From: DATBVX01 sp963696675
GTDB taxonomy: Bacteria > Pseudomonadota > Gammaproteobacteria > Steroidobacterales > Steroidobacteraceae
Direction of reading: 5' to 3'
NCBI GenBank assembly: GCA_963696675.1
Contig: CAVOLM010000058.1
Location: forward strand, 19,705 to 83,704
DNA length: 64,000 bases
The notes under the pieces were generated by a model, which saw nothing but the letters and a program-made list of their open reading frames with translations, was not told the origin of the DNA and ran no database searches. Below, in pieces: positions 47,862 through 55,364 of the stretch (within the stretch, counting starts at the first letter, position 1; the number at the start of each line of letters is the position of its first letter). Made by a program: the position numbers and the translations under genes.

Positions 47862-49991
47862 TCAATTGATAGTCTTGCTCGCGAGGTTAGTCAAATCGCT
47901 TTCCACGCCGCTGGAGTTGTAGACCTTGAGCCCGAAATACCAAGTTCCCGGAGAGAGATTGTCGACGACAAACGAAGATGCGCCCGCGTTGGCGATTTGG
48001 ATGACTTGTGACAGAGAGCCAGGGTTCGTCCCGTAGTAGATGCGATAACCCGCAAGGTTCGTCAGCGTGCTGCCGTCCGTGTTCTGCGTCGGCGGCGTCC
48101 ACGATATCGTGGCACTTCCGTTCGCCGCCTGCGTAACGACGATCGAGAATGCCCCCAATGACGCGCTTGCCTTACCGTCACTGACGCTGATCACGATGTT
48201 CGCGTAGGTCCCGACGTCGGCGGCCGCTGGTGTGCCGTTCAAGCGGCCGCTAGACGCCGTGAACGTGGCCCAACCGGGCTTGTTCTGGATGCTGAATGTC
48301 AACGCATCGCCATCGGGGTCGCTCGCGGTCGGCTGGAAGCTGTAGGCCGTTCCGAAGTTGAGTGAGGTGATCGGCGAACCCGAGATGGTCGGCGCACGAT
48401 TGGCCGGTGCGGTTGCGGTCACGGCAATTGAGAACGCCGGCAGCGACACGCTGGCCTGGCCATCACTCACACTGATCACGATGTTCGCAAACGTGCCCAC
48501 GTTGCTAGCGGACGGTGTGCCGGAGAGGCGCCCGTTGGTGGTCGTGAATGTTGCCCACGCCGGCTTGTTCTGAATCGCGAATACCAGAGTGTTGCCGTCC
48601 GGATCACTCGCCGTCGGCTGGAAACTATAGGCGGTGCCCGCCGTGACCGTGGTGGCGGGCGTACCGGAGATGGTCGGGGCGCGATTCGCAGCCGCGCTCA
48701 CGACAATCGAGAATGCCGGCAAGGATGCGACGGCCGTTCCATCGCTGACGCTGATGCTGATGTTGGCAAACGTGCCGACGTCTGCGCTGGCCGGCGTACC
48801 AGAAAGTCTTCCCGTTGAAGTCGAAAAGCTCGCCCAGGCGGGCTTGCTCTGAATGCTGAAGGTGAGCGGGTTGCCATCCGGATCGCTCGCCGAGGGCTGG
48901 AAGTTGTACGCCTGCCCTGCGGTGACCGCCGTGGCCGGCGTACCGGAGATGGTCGGCGCACGATTGGCCGGTGCGGTTGCGGTCACGGCAATCGAGAACG
49001 CTGACAGCGAAGCGCTGGCTTGCCCGTCACTCACACTGATGAGGATGTTCGAAAACGTCCCAACGTTGCTTGATGCCGGGGTGCCGGAGAGGTGCCCCGT
49101 CGAGGTGTCGAAGCTCGCCCATGACGGCTTGTTCTGAATGCTGAAGGTGAGCGCATTGCCATCCGGATCGCTCGCCGTGGGCTGGAAACTGTACGCCTGA
49201 CCGGCAGTGGCCGAGGTCGCCGGGGTACCGGAGATCGTCGGAGCAGTGTTGGCCGCTGCATTCACGGTAATCGAGAACGATTGCAGGGAAGCGCTCGCCT
49301 GCCCGTCACTCACGCTGATGATGACATTGGCGAACGTTCCGACGTTGCCGGCCGACGGCGTGCCCGAGAGCCGCCCCGTCGTTGGACTGAAGCCCGCCCA
49401 TGAGGGCTTATTCGAGATCGAAAAAGTGATCGGGTTGCCATCGGGATCAGAAGCCGACGGCTGAAAGTTGTACGACTTCCCGACCTGCACTGTCTGAGGC
49501 GGGTTGCCCGCGATCGTCGGCGCGCGATTCGCTACCGGCGGCGTGGTAGCTGCCGCGACGTGGATTGTGAAGGCTGGCAGCGCGGCACTCGCCTGACCAT
49601 CGCTGACGCTGATGACGATATCGGACGCATCGCCGACATTGGCATCGCCCGGAGTGCCGCTCAACATTCCGGAGCTGGCGTCGAAACTCGCCCAGGCGGG
49701 CTGCCCGGTGACCTGAAAAAAGAGCGCATCGCCGTCTGCGTCTTGCGCCGTGGGCTGAAAGACATATGCAGTGCCCGCCACGGCAGCTGTCGGCGGCGTT
49801 CCGCCAATTGTGGGCGCGTTGTTTCCGGGCGGCGGCGCAGGTGATGGCGGTGGCTGCGCCGCGGCAGGATCGGCCGCCTGCTCCTGCACGTCCGCACCCG
49901 AACCGCAGCCTGCCAGAGCGATTGCACATAATCCGAACAGGAGAACGTGATGGACTTGCAATGCGCCCTGTCGCTCGCGTTCGATCTTCAT
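47862..49991 (-). CDS. Lipoprotein with six putative Ig repeats and an Fn3-like domain, downstream of a c-di-GMP riboswitch
   Basis: This 709-residue lipoprotein starts at an ATG (49991) with GGAGG six bases upstream; an upstream in-frame GTG at 50036 lacks this. The signal ends in CAIALAGCGSG. Six tandem repeats of about 92 residues follow, each of the form NRAPTISGTPATxVTAG, then FQPTASDPDGNxLTFSIQNK and GRLSGTPASxNVGTF. The last 85 residues (GSATISWTPPTQNTDGSTL, NLSPGTWYFGLKVYNSSG) are Fn3-like and match the smaller lipoprotein downstream. The repeats are very similar at the DNA level, so copy number may vary by recombination. It probably acts as an extended cell-surface adhesin in the matrix. 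Confidence 0.88.
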   Translation of the reverse strand: MKIERERQGALQVHHVLLFGLCAIALAGCGSGADVQEQAADPAAAQPPPSPAPPPGNNAPTIGGTPPTAAVAGTAYVFQPTAQDADGDALFFQVTGQPAWASFDASSGMLSGTPGDANVGDASDIVISVSDGQASAALPAFTIHVAAATTPPVANRAPTIAGNPPQTVQVGKSYNFQPSASDPDGNPITFSISNKPSWAGFSPTTGRLSGTPSAGNVGTFANVIISVSDGQASASLQSFSITVNAAANTAPTISGTPATSATAGQAYSFQPTASDPDGNALTFSIQNKPSWASFDTSTGHLSGTPASSNVGTFSNILISVSDGQASASLSAFSIAVTATAPANRAPTISGTPATAVTAGQAYNFQPSASDPDGNPLTFSIQSKPAWASFSTSTGRLSGTPASADVGTFANISISVSDGTAVASLPAFSIVVSAAANRAPTISGTPATTVTAGTAYSFQPTASDPDGNTLVFAIQNKPAWATFTTTNGRLSGTPSASNVGTFANIVISVSDGQASVSLPAFSIAVTATAPANRAPTISGSPITSLNFGTAYSFQPTASDPDGDALTFSIQNKPGWATFTASSGRLNGTPAAADVGTYANIVISVSDGKASASLGAFSIVVTQAANGSATISWTPPTQNTDGSTLTNLAGYRIYYGTNPGSLSQVIQIANAGASSFVVDNLSPGTWYFGLKVYNSSGVESDLTNLASKTIN
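47909..49815. repeat. Tandem coding repeats (about 276 bases, six copies) in the Ig-repeat lipoprotein
   Basis: Blocks such as CCGGAGATGGTCGGCGC and ATCACTCACACTGATCACG recur about every 276 bases from near 48130 to 49815. Copies 3 to 5 are the most alike. Such arrays expand or contract by slippage and may be collapsed in assemblies. Confidence 0.7.
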
Positions 49992-50410
49992 TCGCCTCCC
50001 CGCCGTCTTCACCCCAAGCGCAACGGTCGCAGACAAACATGACGTCGCTGCGATTTTCGAGCTCCGTTCATCACAAGTGCGGACCTAACGCCTCGGGGAT
50101 GACGGCAGCGCTCATGTACTGAGTCTCCGCCGGCAACCCCGCTATCGTAGGTCCACGACCCTTAGACCGGAGGCTTTGCGTCCCCGTCTTTCGACGGGTT
50201 TGCGCTTACTTCGAACGCGAGTTAACAACAACAGTTGATCGCGCGCAATTGTCGTAACTCGACGACAACGCTCCGGGAAGGGGAGAGAAAACTCTGGTGG
50301 CTGACTTCGTCTCTGCTTTGCGACAGGATTTCTCGCGGTCGCATGCTGCTCGAACCACTAGCGTGAATCTTGCGTGCAACCGCGCCGGCAAGCGCTGCTT
50401 TAGGAGCGCC
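49992..50410. other. Intergenic region holding the leader with the second riboswitch
   Basis: This is 419 bases between the sugar transferase stop and the long lipoprotein. It holds the c-di-GMP aptamer at 50129-50210 (minus). The 200 bases beyond it, toward 50410, should carry the promoter, but I see no definite -35/-10 or sigma-54 element there. No gene is supported. Confidence 0.6.
50129..50210 (-). promoter_or_regulatory. c-di-GMP-I (GEMM) riboswitch
   Basis: This second GEMM-I aptamer reads, on the minus strand, GCAAACCC, a GTC-GAAA-GAC tetraloop stem, ACGCAAAGCCTCCGG, TCTAAGGG, and ATAGCGGGGTTGCCG. It shares nearly all conserved positions with the aptamer at 47664 and probably arose from the same duplication as the two lipoproteins. 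It lies about 138 bases upstream of the ATG at 49991. The mechanism (translation or transcription) is not visible. Confidence 0.94.
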
Positions 50411-51808
50411 TCACCTACTGCCTTTGCCCCAGAAGACCACCTCTGCGGTCTGCAGGAGAATAAGGATGTCGAAGACCAGGCTGTGATTTTTCACGTAGTA
50501 CAGGTCGTACTGCAGCTTCTCGAGCGCATCGTGTTCGGACGAACCGTAGGGGTAGCAGAGTTGCGCCCAGCCCGTGATCCCCGGCTTCACGCAATGCCGC
50601 TCACGATAGTACGGAATCTTCTCGTTCAACGCCTCGACGAATTCCGGCCTTTCGGGGCGCGGCCCGACGAAGCTCATGTCGCCCTTCAGCACATTGATGA
50701 TCTGCGGCAACTCGTCGATGCGCATCTTGCGTAGCACGGCCCCGACTCGCGTGATGCGCGTATCATCCTTGTCGGCCCAGCGTGCCTGGCCGTCGATCTC
50801 TGCGTCAGTGCTCATGCTGCGGAACTTGAGCACCTCGAAAACCTGGCCCTCGAGGCCGACGCGTGCCTGCCGGTAGAGCACCGGCGCGCGCCAGCCGTCC
50901 TCGAGCTTGATCGCGAGGGCTGCGAGCAGCATCAGGGGCCAGGTCACTAGCAGCAGTGACAGGCTCGCGACCGTGTCGAATGCCCGCTCGGAGAACAGGC
51001 TCAGTGCATCGCGACGAAAGCCGTTCGAGAAGATCATCCAGCTGGGGTTGAGCACATCGAGTCGCACGCGCCCCGTCTCGCGTTCCAGAAAGCTCACCAA
51101 GTCGATGACGTCGATACCGCTCAGTCGGCATTCGAGCAGCTCCTGGACGGGGAACGCGCGGCGCCGATCGTCCATCGCGACGACGATCTCGTCGACCATA
51201 TGCTGCCGCGCAATCTCCAGCAGCGTGCCCTGTGTGGTCAGCACTCGCTCGGGCGGCATGAGCACGCGGGAGCCCGGCGGCACGAGGTAGCCGACGATGT
51301 GAAACCCGCGCTGATCGGAGCGGCGACGCAGCCGCGCAATGCTCGACGCCTGGCGACCGCAACCGTAGACCAGCACACGCCGCTTGAAGACTTCATCGCC
51401 GACAACGGAAGAGAACACGAACCGGATCAGCGCCGCGGCCCCGAAGGCGAGGAGCCCGGTGATCAGCGTGACCGTGCCGCCGAAATCCAGGCGCGGCACC
51501 ACGTAGTAGATCAGCACCAGCAATATGCCAGCCGCGCACACGCTGGCCGCGATCCTGACCAGAACGCCGAGGTAGGTCACTCGCAGCCTTGTGCTGTACA
51601 AACCCATGCTCACCATGCAGATCAGCAATACGGCTGCGGCGACGATCGCGTGCGGCCAGAGCGGTCCGCGACGCTGGGACTCGATGGTCGCGATGTCCGC
51701 TCTAAATCGCAGCATCGCTGCGAGGTAGGGAACGAGCAGGAACGCCAGCGCTTCGACGAGCGCCAGCGCCAAGATCGGCATGGCTACGTGAAATCTGAAG
51801 ATCCGCAC
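50411..51808 (-). CDS. Initiating sugar-phosphate transferase, XrtA/PEP-CTERM type (EpsB family)
   Basis: This 465-residue polyisoprenyl-phosphate sugar transferase has four to five N-terminal membrane spans (about 8-125) and a Rossmann-like region (RRVLVYGCGRQASSIARL). The C-terminal catalytic domain (about 270-465) contains KLEDGWRAPVLYRQARVGLE, then VFEVLKFRSMSTDAE, INVLKGDMSFVGPRPERPEF and CVKPGITGWAQLCYPYGSS. This is the TIGR03013-type enzyme of XrtA loci. It starts EPS synthesis by moving a sugar-1-phosphate to undecaprenyl phosphate. The gene is intact and stands apart from the main operon, between the riboswitch-controlled lipoproteins and the tRNAs. Confidence 0.92.
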   Translation of the reverse strand: MRIFRFHVAMPILALALVEALAFLLVPYLAAMLRFRADIATIESQRRGPLWPHAIVAAAVLLICMVSMGLYSTRLRVTYLGVLVRIAASVCAAGILLVLIYYVVPRLDFGGTVTLITGLLAFGAAALIRFVFSSVVGDEVFKRRVLVYGCGRQASSIARLRRRSDQRGFHIVGYLVPPGSRVLMPPERVLTTQGTLLEIARQHMVDEIVVAMDDRRRAFPVQELLECRLSGIDVIDLVSFLERETGRVRLDVLNPSWMIFSNGFRRDALSLFSERAFDTVASLSLLLVTWPLMLLAALAIKLEDGWRAPVLYRQARVGLEGQVFEVLKFRSMSTDAEIDGQARWADKDDTRITRVGAVLRKMRIDELPQIINVLKGDMSFVGPRPERPEFVEALNEKIPYYRERHCVKPGITGWAQLCYPYGSSEHDALEKLQYDLYYVKNHSLVFDILILLQTAEVVFWGKGSR

Positions 51809-51961
51809 GTCGTTGTGTCGGTCTATTGCGACAGCGCGCAGTGTAGAGGGGGCGCATGATGGTACGCGTGAAGCGATTCACAAAGGTCCCTCAAAGGGTT
51901 AGGACGCAATATGACCGCCTCGGGAGCCCTGGCCATGTCGTGCGGATGGCAGCCTCCGGAG

Positions 51962-52037
51962 TGGCGTCCCCAGGGGGATTCGAACCCCCGTTGCCGCCGT
52001 GAAAGGGCGGTGTCCTGGGCCTCTAGACGATGGGGAC
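51962..52037 (-). tRNA. tRNA-Glu (TTC)
   Basis: The minus strand reads GTCCCCATCGTCTAGAGG, the anticodon arm CCGCCCTTTCACGGCGG with anticodon TTC, the T-arm GGGGGTTCGAATCCCCC, and ends GGGGACGCCA. All four arms pair, the discriminator is G, and CCA is encoded. It is close to the E. coli tRNA-Glu sequence. Confidence 0.97.
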
Positions 52038-52062
52038 GTCGGGCGATCGGGTCGGGCGGGCT

Positions 52063-52138
52063 TGGTGGAGCTGATCGGGATCGAACCGACGACCTCCTGA
52101 ATGCCATTCAGGCGCTCTCCCAGCTGAGCTACAGCCCC
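52063..52138 (-). tRNA. tRNA-Ala (GGC)
   Basis: The minus strand reads GGGGCTGTAGCTCAGCTGGG, the anticodon arm CTGAATGGCATTCAG with anticodon GGC, the T-arm GTCGGTTCGATCCCGAT, and ends AGCTCCACCA. The G3:U70 pair expected for alanine identity is present (GGGGCT...AGCTCC). CCA is encoded. It lies 25 bases upstream of tRNA-Glu and 65 bases downstream of gltX; the order gltX-Ala-Glu suggests a shared transcript. Confidence 0.97.
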
Positions 52139-52203
52139 ACGCGAGGGGCGCGACTGTACGTAGCGCCCGCGGGTGTGTCAAGAAATCGAGCCACTACTGA
52201 GGG

Positions 52204-53599
52204 TTACGCGCTGTATTGCAGCGCGCGATCGATACGCCTGAGAGTCAGCTCTCGGCCGAGTAGCGCCACCGTCGCATCGATGGGGGGCGAGACAGCGCCT
52301 CCCGAGACGGCAACTCTCAGGGGCTGCGCAACCTTGCCCAAGCCAACACCGGCCTGCGCACAAACGGCTTCAAGTGCGCCATGCACGCCCTCAGCGCTCC
52401 AGGGCGTGAGGCCGGCGAGGCGCTCCCGTACTGCTAATAGCAGCGGGCGGCTCTCGGCCGTGAAGTTCTTGCGGGCGGCCTTCTCGTCGTACTGCTCGAA
52501 CTCGCGGAAGAAATACAGGCTCGCCTGCGCCATTTCCTTGAGCGTCTTCGCGCGCTCGCGTTGCGTCGCCGACGATACCCTCGAGCTGCTCCAGTTCACC
52601 CGCCTGCACGCCGACACGTGCGAGATGCCACTGGAGCTGCAGCGCGAGATCGCGCAGCGGGGCGCGCATCATGTGTTGCTGGTTGAGCCAGAGGAGCTTG
52701 TCCGGATTGAACGCGGAAGCGGACTTGTTGACGTCCTTGATGTCGAAGGACTGTGCCATCTCCTCCAGCGTGAACACTTCTTGATCGCCGTGCGACCAGC
52801 CGAGGCGCACCAAATAATTGAGAAGCGCTTGCGGCAGATATCCCTCTTCCCGGTAATGCAACACGCTCACCGCGCCATGCCGCTTGGACAGCTTCGCCCC
52901 GTCCGGACCCAGGATCATCGGCACGTGCGCGTACACCGGGAGCGGCGCGCCGAGCGCTTGCAACATGTTCATCTGGCGCGGCGTGTTGTTGAGGTGATCG
53001 TCGCCGCGGATCACATGCGTGATCGCCATGTCCATGTCGTCGACGACGACGCAGAAGTTGTAGGTCGGCGAGCCGTCGGCACGCGCGATGATGAGATCGT
53101 CGAGCTCGCGGTTATCGAAGATCACGCGCCCGTGGATCACATCGTCGACGATGACTTCGCCCTCGAGCGGGTTCCTGAAGCGGATCACGGGATCAACGCC
53201 CGGACGCGAATCGGTGCGATCGCGCCAGCGCCCGTCGTAGCGCGGCTTCTCCTTGCGAGCCAGCTGCTCGGCCCGCAACGCTTCGAGCTCTTCCTTGGTG
53301 CAATAACAGCGATACGCCTTGCCTGCGCGCAGCAGCTGATCGATCACCTCGCGATAGCGATCCATGCGGCGCGTCTGGTAGTACGGGCCTTCGTCGGGTT
53401 TGAGTCCCAGCCACTCCATGCCATCCAGGATCACCTGCACCGCCGCCTCCGTGGAGCGTTCACGGTCGGTGTCCTCGACCCGCAGGATGAAGGTGCCGTG
53501 ATGGCGGCGCGCGTACAGCCAGCAGAAGAGCGCGGTGCGCACACCGCCGATGTGGAGCAGACCGGTGGGGCTGGGAGCGAAGCGGGTGCGAGTTGTCAT
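52204..53599 (-). CDS. gltX: Glutamyl-tRNA synthetase (one frameshift)
   Basis: This protein of about 465 residues is a class-I synthetase that charges tRNA-Glu. HIGH appears in FAPSPTGLLHIGGVRTALF (residue 8 on), KMSKS as GAKLSKRHGAVSV (about 233-245), and the zinc-type cysteines around YRCYCTKEELEA. The frame changes near 52573: the upstream frame reads LEQLEGIVG and the downstream frame resumes SATQRERAKTLKEMAQASLY, continuing to ALQYSA at 52204. The gene is usually essential, so this break is almost certainly a sequence error (or one of two gltX copies). It is co-directional with tRNA-Ala and tRNA-Glu downstream. Confidence 0.9.
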
Positions 53600-53633
53600 T
53601 GATGCGGGATGAGACGCTGATTGGTGCCGAACA

Positions 53634-53801
53634 TCAATAGATCGCGACGTCCGAAATGCGCTCGATCACCCAGAGCATGGCAATGCTGCCGATGAGTGCG
53701 CTCGCAAAACCCAGGCCGTGCAGCAGACCAAACGCGAACGCGACAACCCAGGGCGCGCACGCCCCTGCGGGTCCATCGCGGACCGGACCGAGTACCGGCA
53801 T
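53634..53801 (-). pseudogene. Remnant of a HupE/UreJ_2-type membrane protein gene
   Basis: A 55-codon frame with an ATG at 53801 encodes PWVVAFAFGLLHGLGFASAL, followed directly by IGSIAMLWVIERI and then a stop. The first block is the conserved core of HupE/UreJ_2 membrane proteins; the second matches their last helix. About 100 residues that normally separate the two, and the whole N-terminal half, are missing, so this looks like a twice-deleted relic just upstream of gltX. Confidence 0.55.
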
Positions 53802-53878
53802 CCGATTGGCTCACGCGTCGTTCCCCTGTCATCCTGTCGCGGGTTGGACGGCCGACCGCGTCAATTGAGGAGAAACCC

Positions 53879-55258
53879 ATGGTGCCCGCGCAAGTTTCAT
53901 CCGAATACATCGTCGAACCCGCGCGCAACACCAGAGTGTGCCGTCGGACGGAGGTGCTGGTCGTGGGCGGCGGCCCTGCAGGCTGCGCCGCAGCCATCGC
54001 CGCCGCGCGCAATGGCGCGGATACAACGCTCATTGAGCGCTACAACCATCTCGGTGGCATGGCGACAGGCGGCCTCGTCATCCTGATTCCCCATATGAGC
54101 GCGGGCACCGCGACGCAGGAGGTGGCCGGTATCTGTCAGGAGATCGTGGACCGACTCGACGCCATCGGGGGTGCGCGTCATCCAGGCCGGCAGGAACTTG
54201 GATCGAACGCCGGCGAATTGTTGAACAAGCTCAAACACTACCAGGACTTCGTGGTCGACGGCCGCGTCAGGATGAGCGTGATCGTCGATCCCGAGCTCCT
54301 GAAATGTGTTCTCAACGAGATGATAGAAGAGGCAGGAGCGAAGCTCTACCTCCATTCATGGGGAACCAACGCCGTTGTCGACGGCAAGCAGGTTCGCGGA
54401 GCGGTGTTTGAAAGCAAGTCAGGCAGGCAGGCAGTTCTGAGTCAGCTGACCATCGATACGACGGGAGATGGCGATCTCTTTGCGTCCGCGGGAGCTGAAT
54501 TCGATGGGGCCGTCGACCACAATTTGAGGAGCGGCATGCTGGCGGTTGTTTTTCGGCTGGGAGGCGTCGATTACCTCGAGTACAGCAATTTCCGGCATTC
54601 GCACCCTGAGGATTTCAGGCAGATCATGGATGAAATCGAGGCGATCGGCGGCTTCAGGCTGCTACCCATCGCAACGCATCGGGACGATCAGGTATGGGTC
54701 AACAATTGGGTCCCAGGAAATGACTGCCTGAACGTGGATCACCTGACCGGCGCAGAATTGAAGGTACGAAAAGTCATGCTTCCGGCGCATGCGCTGCTGA
54801 AAGAGCAGCTGCCTGGATTCGAGCATAGTTTTATCCTGGATACCGCATCGCAAATCGGCACGCGCGGCAGCAGACGCCTGCGTGGTGAATACGTGGTCAC
54901 GATGGAGGACTTGCGAGCGGGAACGATCTACGCAGACACCATCGCGGCGATCCCGCGGTTCGCCCAGAATGTCTCAGCCAAGTCTCCCAACAGATGCATT
55001 CCCTATCGCGCTCTGGTTCCGCAGGCCACGGAGAACCTGCTGGTGGCGGGACGCTGTTTCTCGTCCGATGTGTCGGCGAACGATGTGCTCAACCTCATCC
55101 CGTACTGCATACAGATGGGCGAGGCGGCCGGTACAGCAGCAGCACTCGCCTTGCATGGCCGCGTCGAGCCTCGTCACTTGAGCTATAAGGCACTGCAGAA
55201 GCGGCTGCTCGAACAGGGCGCTTGGCTGCCAGATCCGGTTCGGGAGGCTGCCTTGTAA
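53879..55258 (+). CDS. FAD-dependent oxidoreductase (FAD_oxidored family)
   Basis: This 459-residue flavoprotein starts at the ATG at 53879 with GAGGAGA six bases upstream. The dinucleotide-binding motif is VLVVGGGPAGCAAAIAAARN (about 26-45), with ERYNHLGGMATGGLV after it. A second FAD contact is TIDTTGDGDLFASAGAEF (about 195-210). The C-terminal LLVAGRCFSSDVSANDVLN, then YCIQMGEAAGTAAALAL, is the classic closing motif of this family (PF12831). The substrate cannot be read. It is a single-gene unit, and a fragment of another gene lies 39 bases past its stop. Confidence 0.88.
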   Translation: MVPAQVSSEYIVEPARNTRVCRRTEVLVVGGGPAGCAAAIAAARNGADTTLIERYNHLGGMATGGLVILIPHMSAGTATQEVAGICQEIVDRLDAIGGARHPGRQELGSNAGELLNKLKHYQDFVVDGRVRMSVIVDPELLKCVLNEMIEEAGAKLYLHSWGTNAVVDGKQVRGAVFESKSGRQAVLSQLTIDTTGDGDLFASAGAEFDGAVDHNLRSGMLAVVFRLGGVDYLEYSNFRHSHPEDFRQIMDEIEAIGGFRLLPIATHRDDQVWVNNWVPGNDCLNVDHLTGAELKVRKVMLPAHALLKEQLPGFEHSFILDTASQIGTRGSRRLRGEYVVTMEDLRAGTIYADTIAAIPRFAQNVSAKSPNRCIPYRALVPQATENLLVAGRCFSSDVSANDVLNLIPYCIQMGEAAGTAAALALHGRVEPRHLSYKALQKRLLEQGAWLPDPVREAAL

Positions 55259-55296
55259 GCGCTCGCGGGCGCAGGACTCAGAACGAGACCTGCCCT

Positions 55297-55347
55297 CTCG
55301 CTCGGTAACCAGGACGAGTATCGCACCGAGTTCTGGAAAGGCTTCGG
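55297..55347 (+). pseudogene. Relic of a second copy of the 61373-61957 secreted-protein gene
   Basis: About 45 bases here match 61641-61683 with roughly three mismatches and would encode GNQDEYRTEFWK, identical to the complete gene. The relic has the same orientation and the same position next to the stop of the PQQ-dehydrogenase gene (55365) as the complete gene has next to 62023. The rest of that gene copy is gone. Confidence 0.75.
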
Positions 55348-55364
55348 TCGCGCTATCGACGGGC

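Noticed and set aside
47909..49815. Regular repeats that could suggest a CRISPR array.
   Set aside because: The repeats are about 276 bases long, in frame, and encode Ig-like domains; no short repeats with unique spacers or cas genes occur.
51911..53602. A 563-codon open frame on the plus strand opposite gltX.
   Set aside because: It is the mirror of gltX and the two tRNA genes on the other strand; its protein shows no domain, and codon use follows the GC-rich complement.
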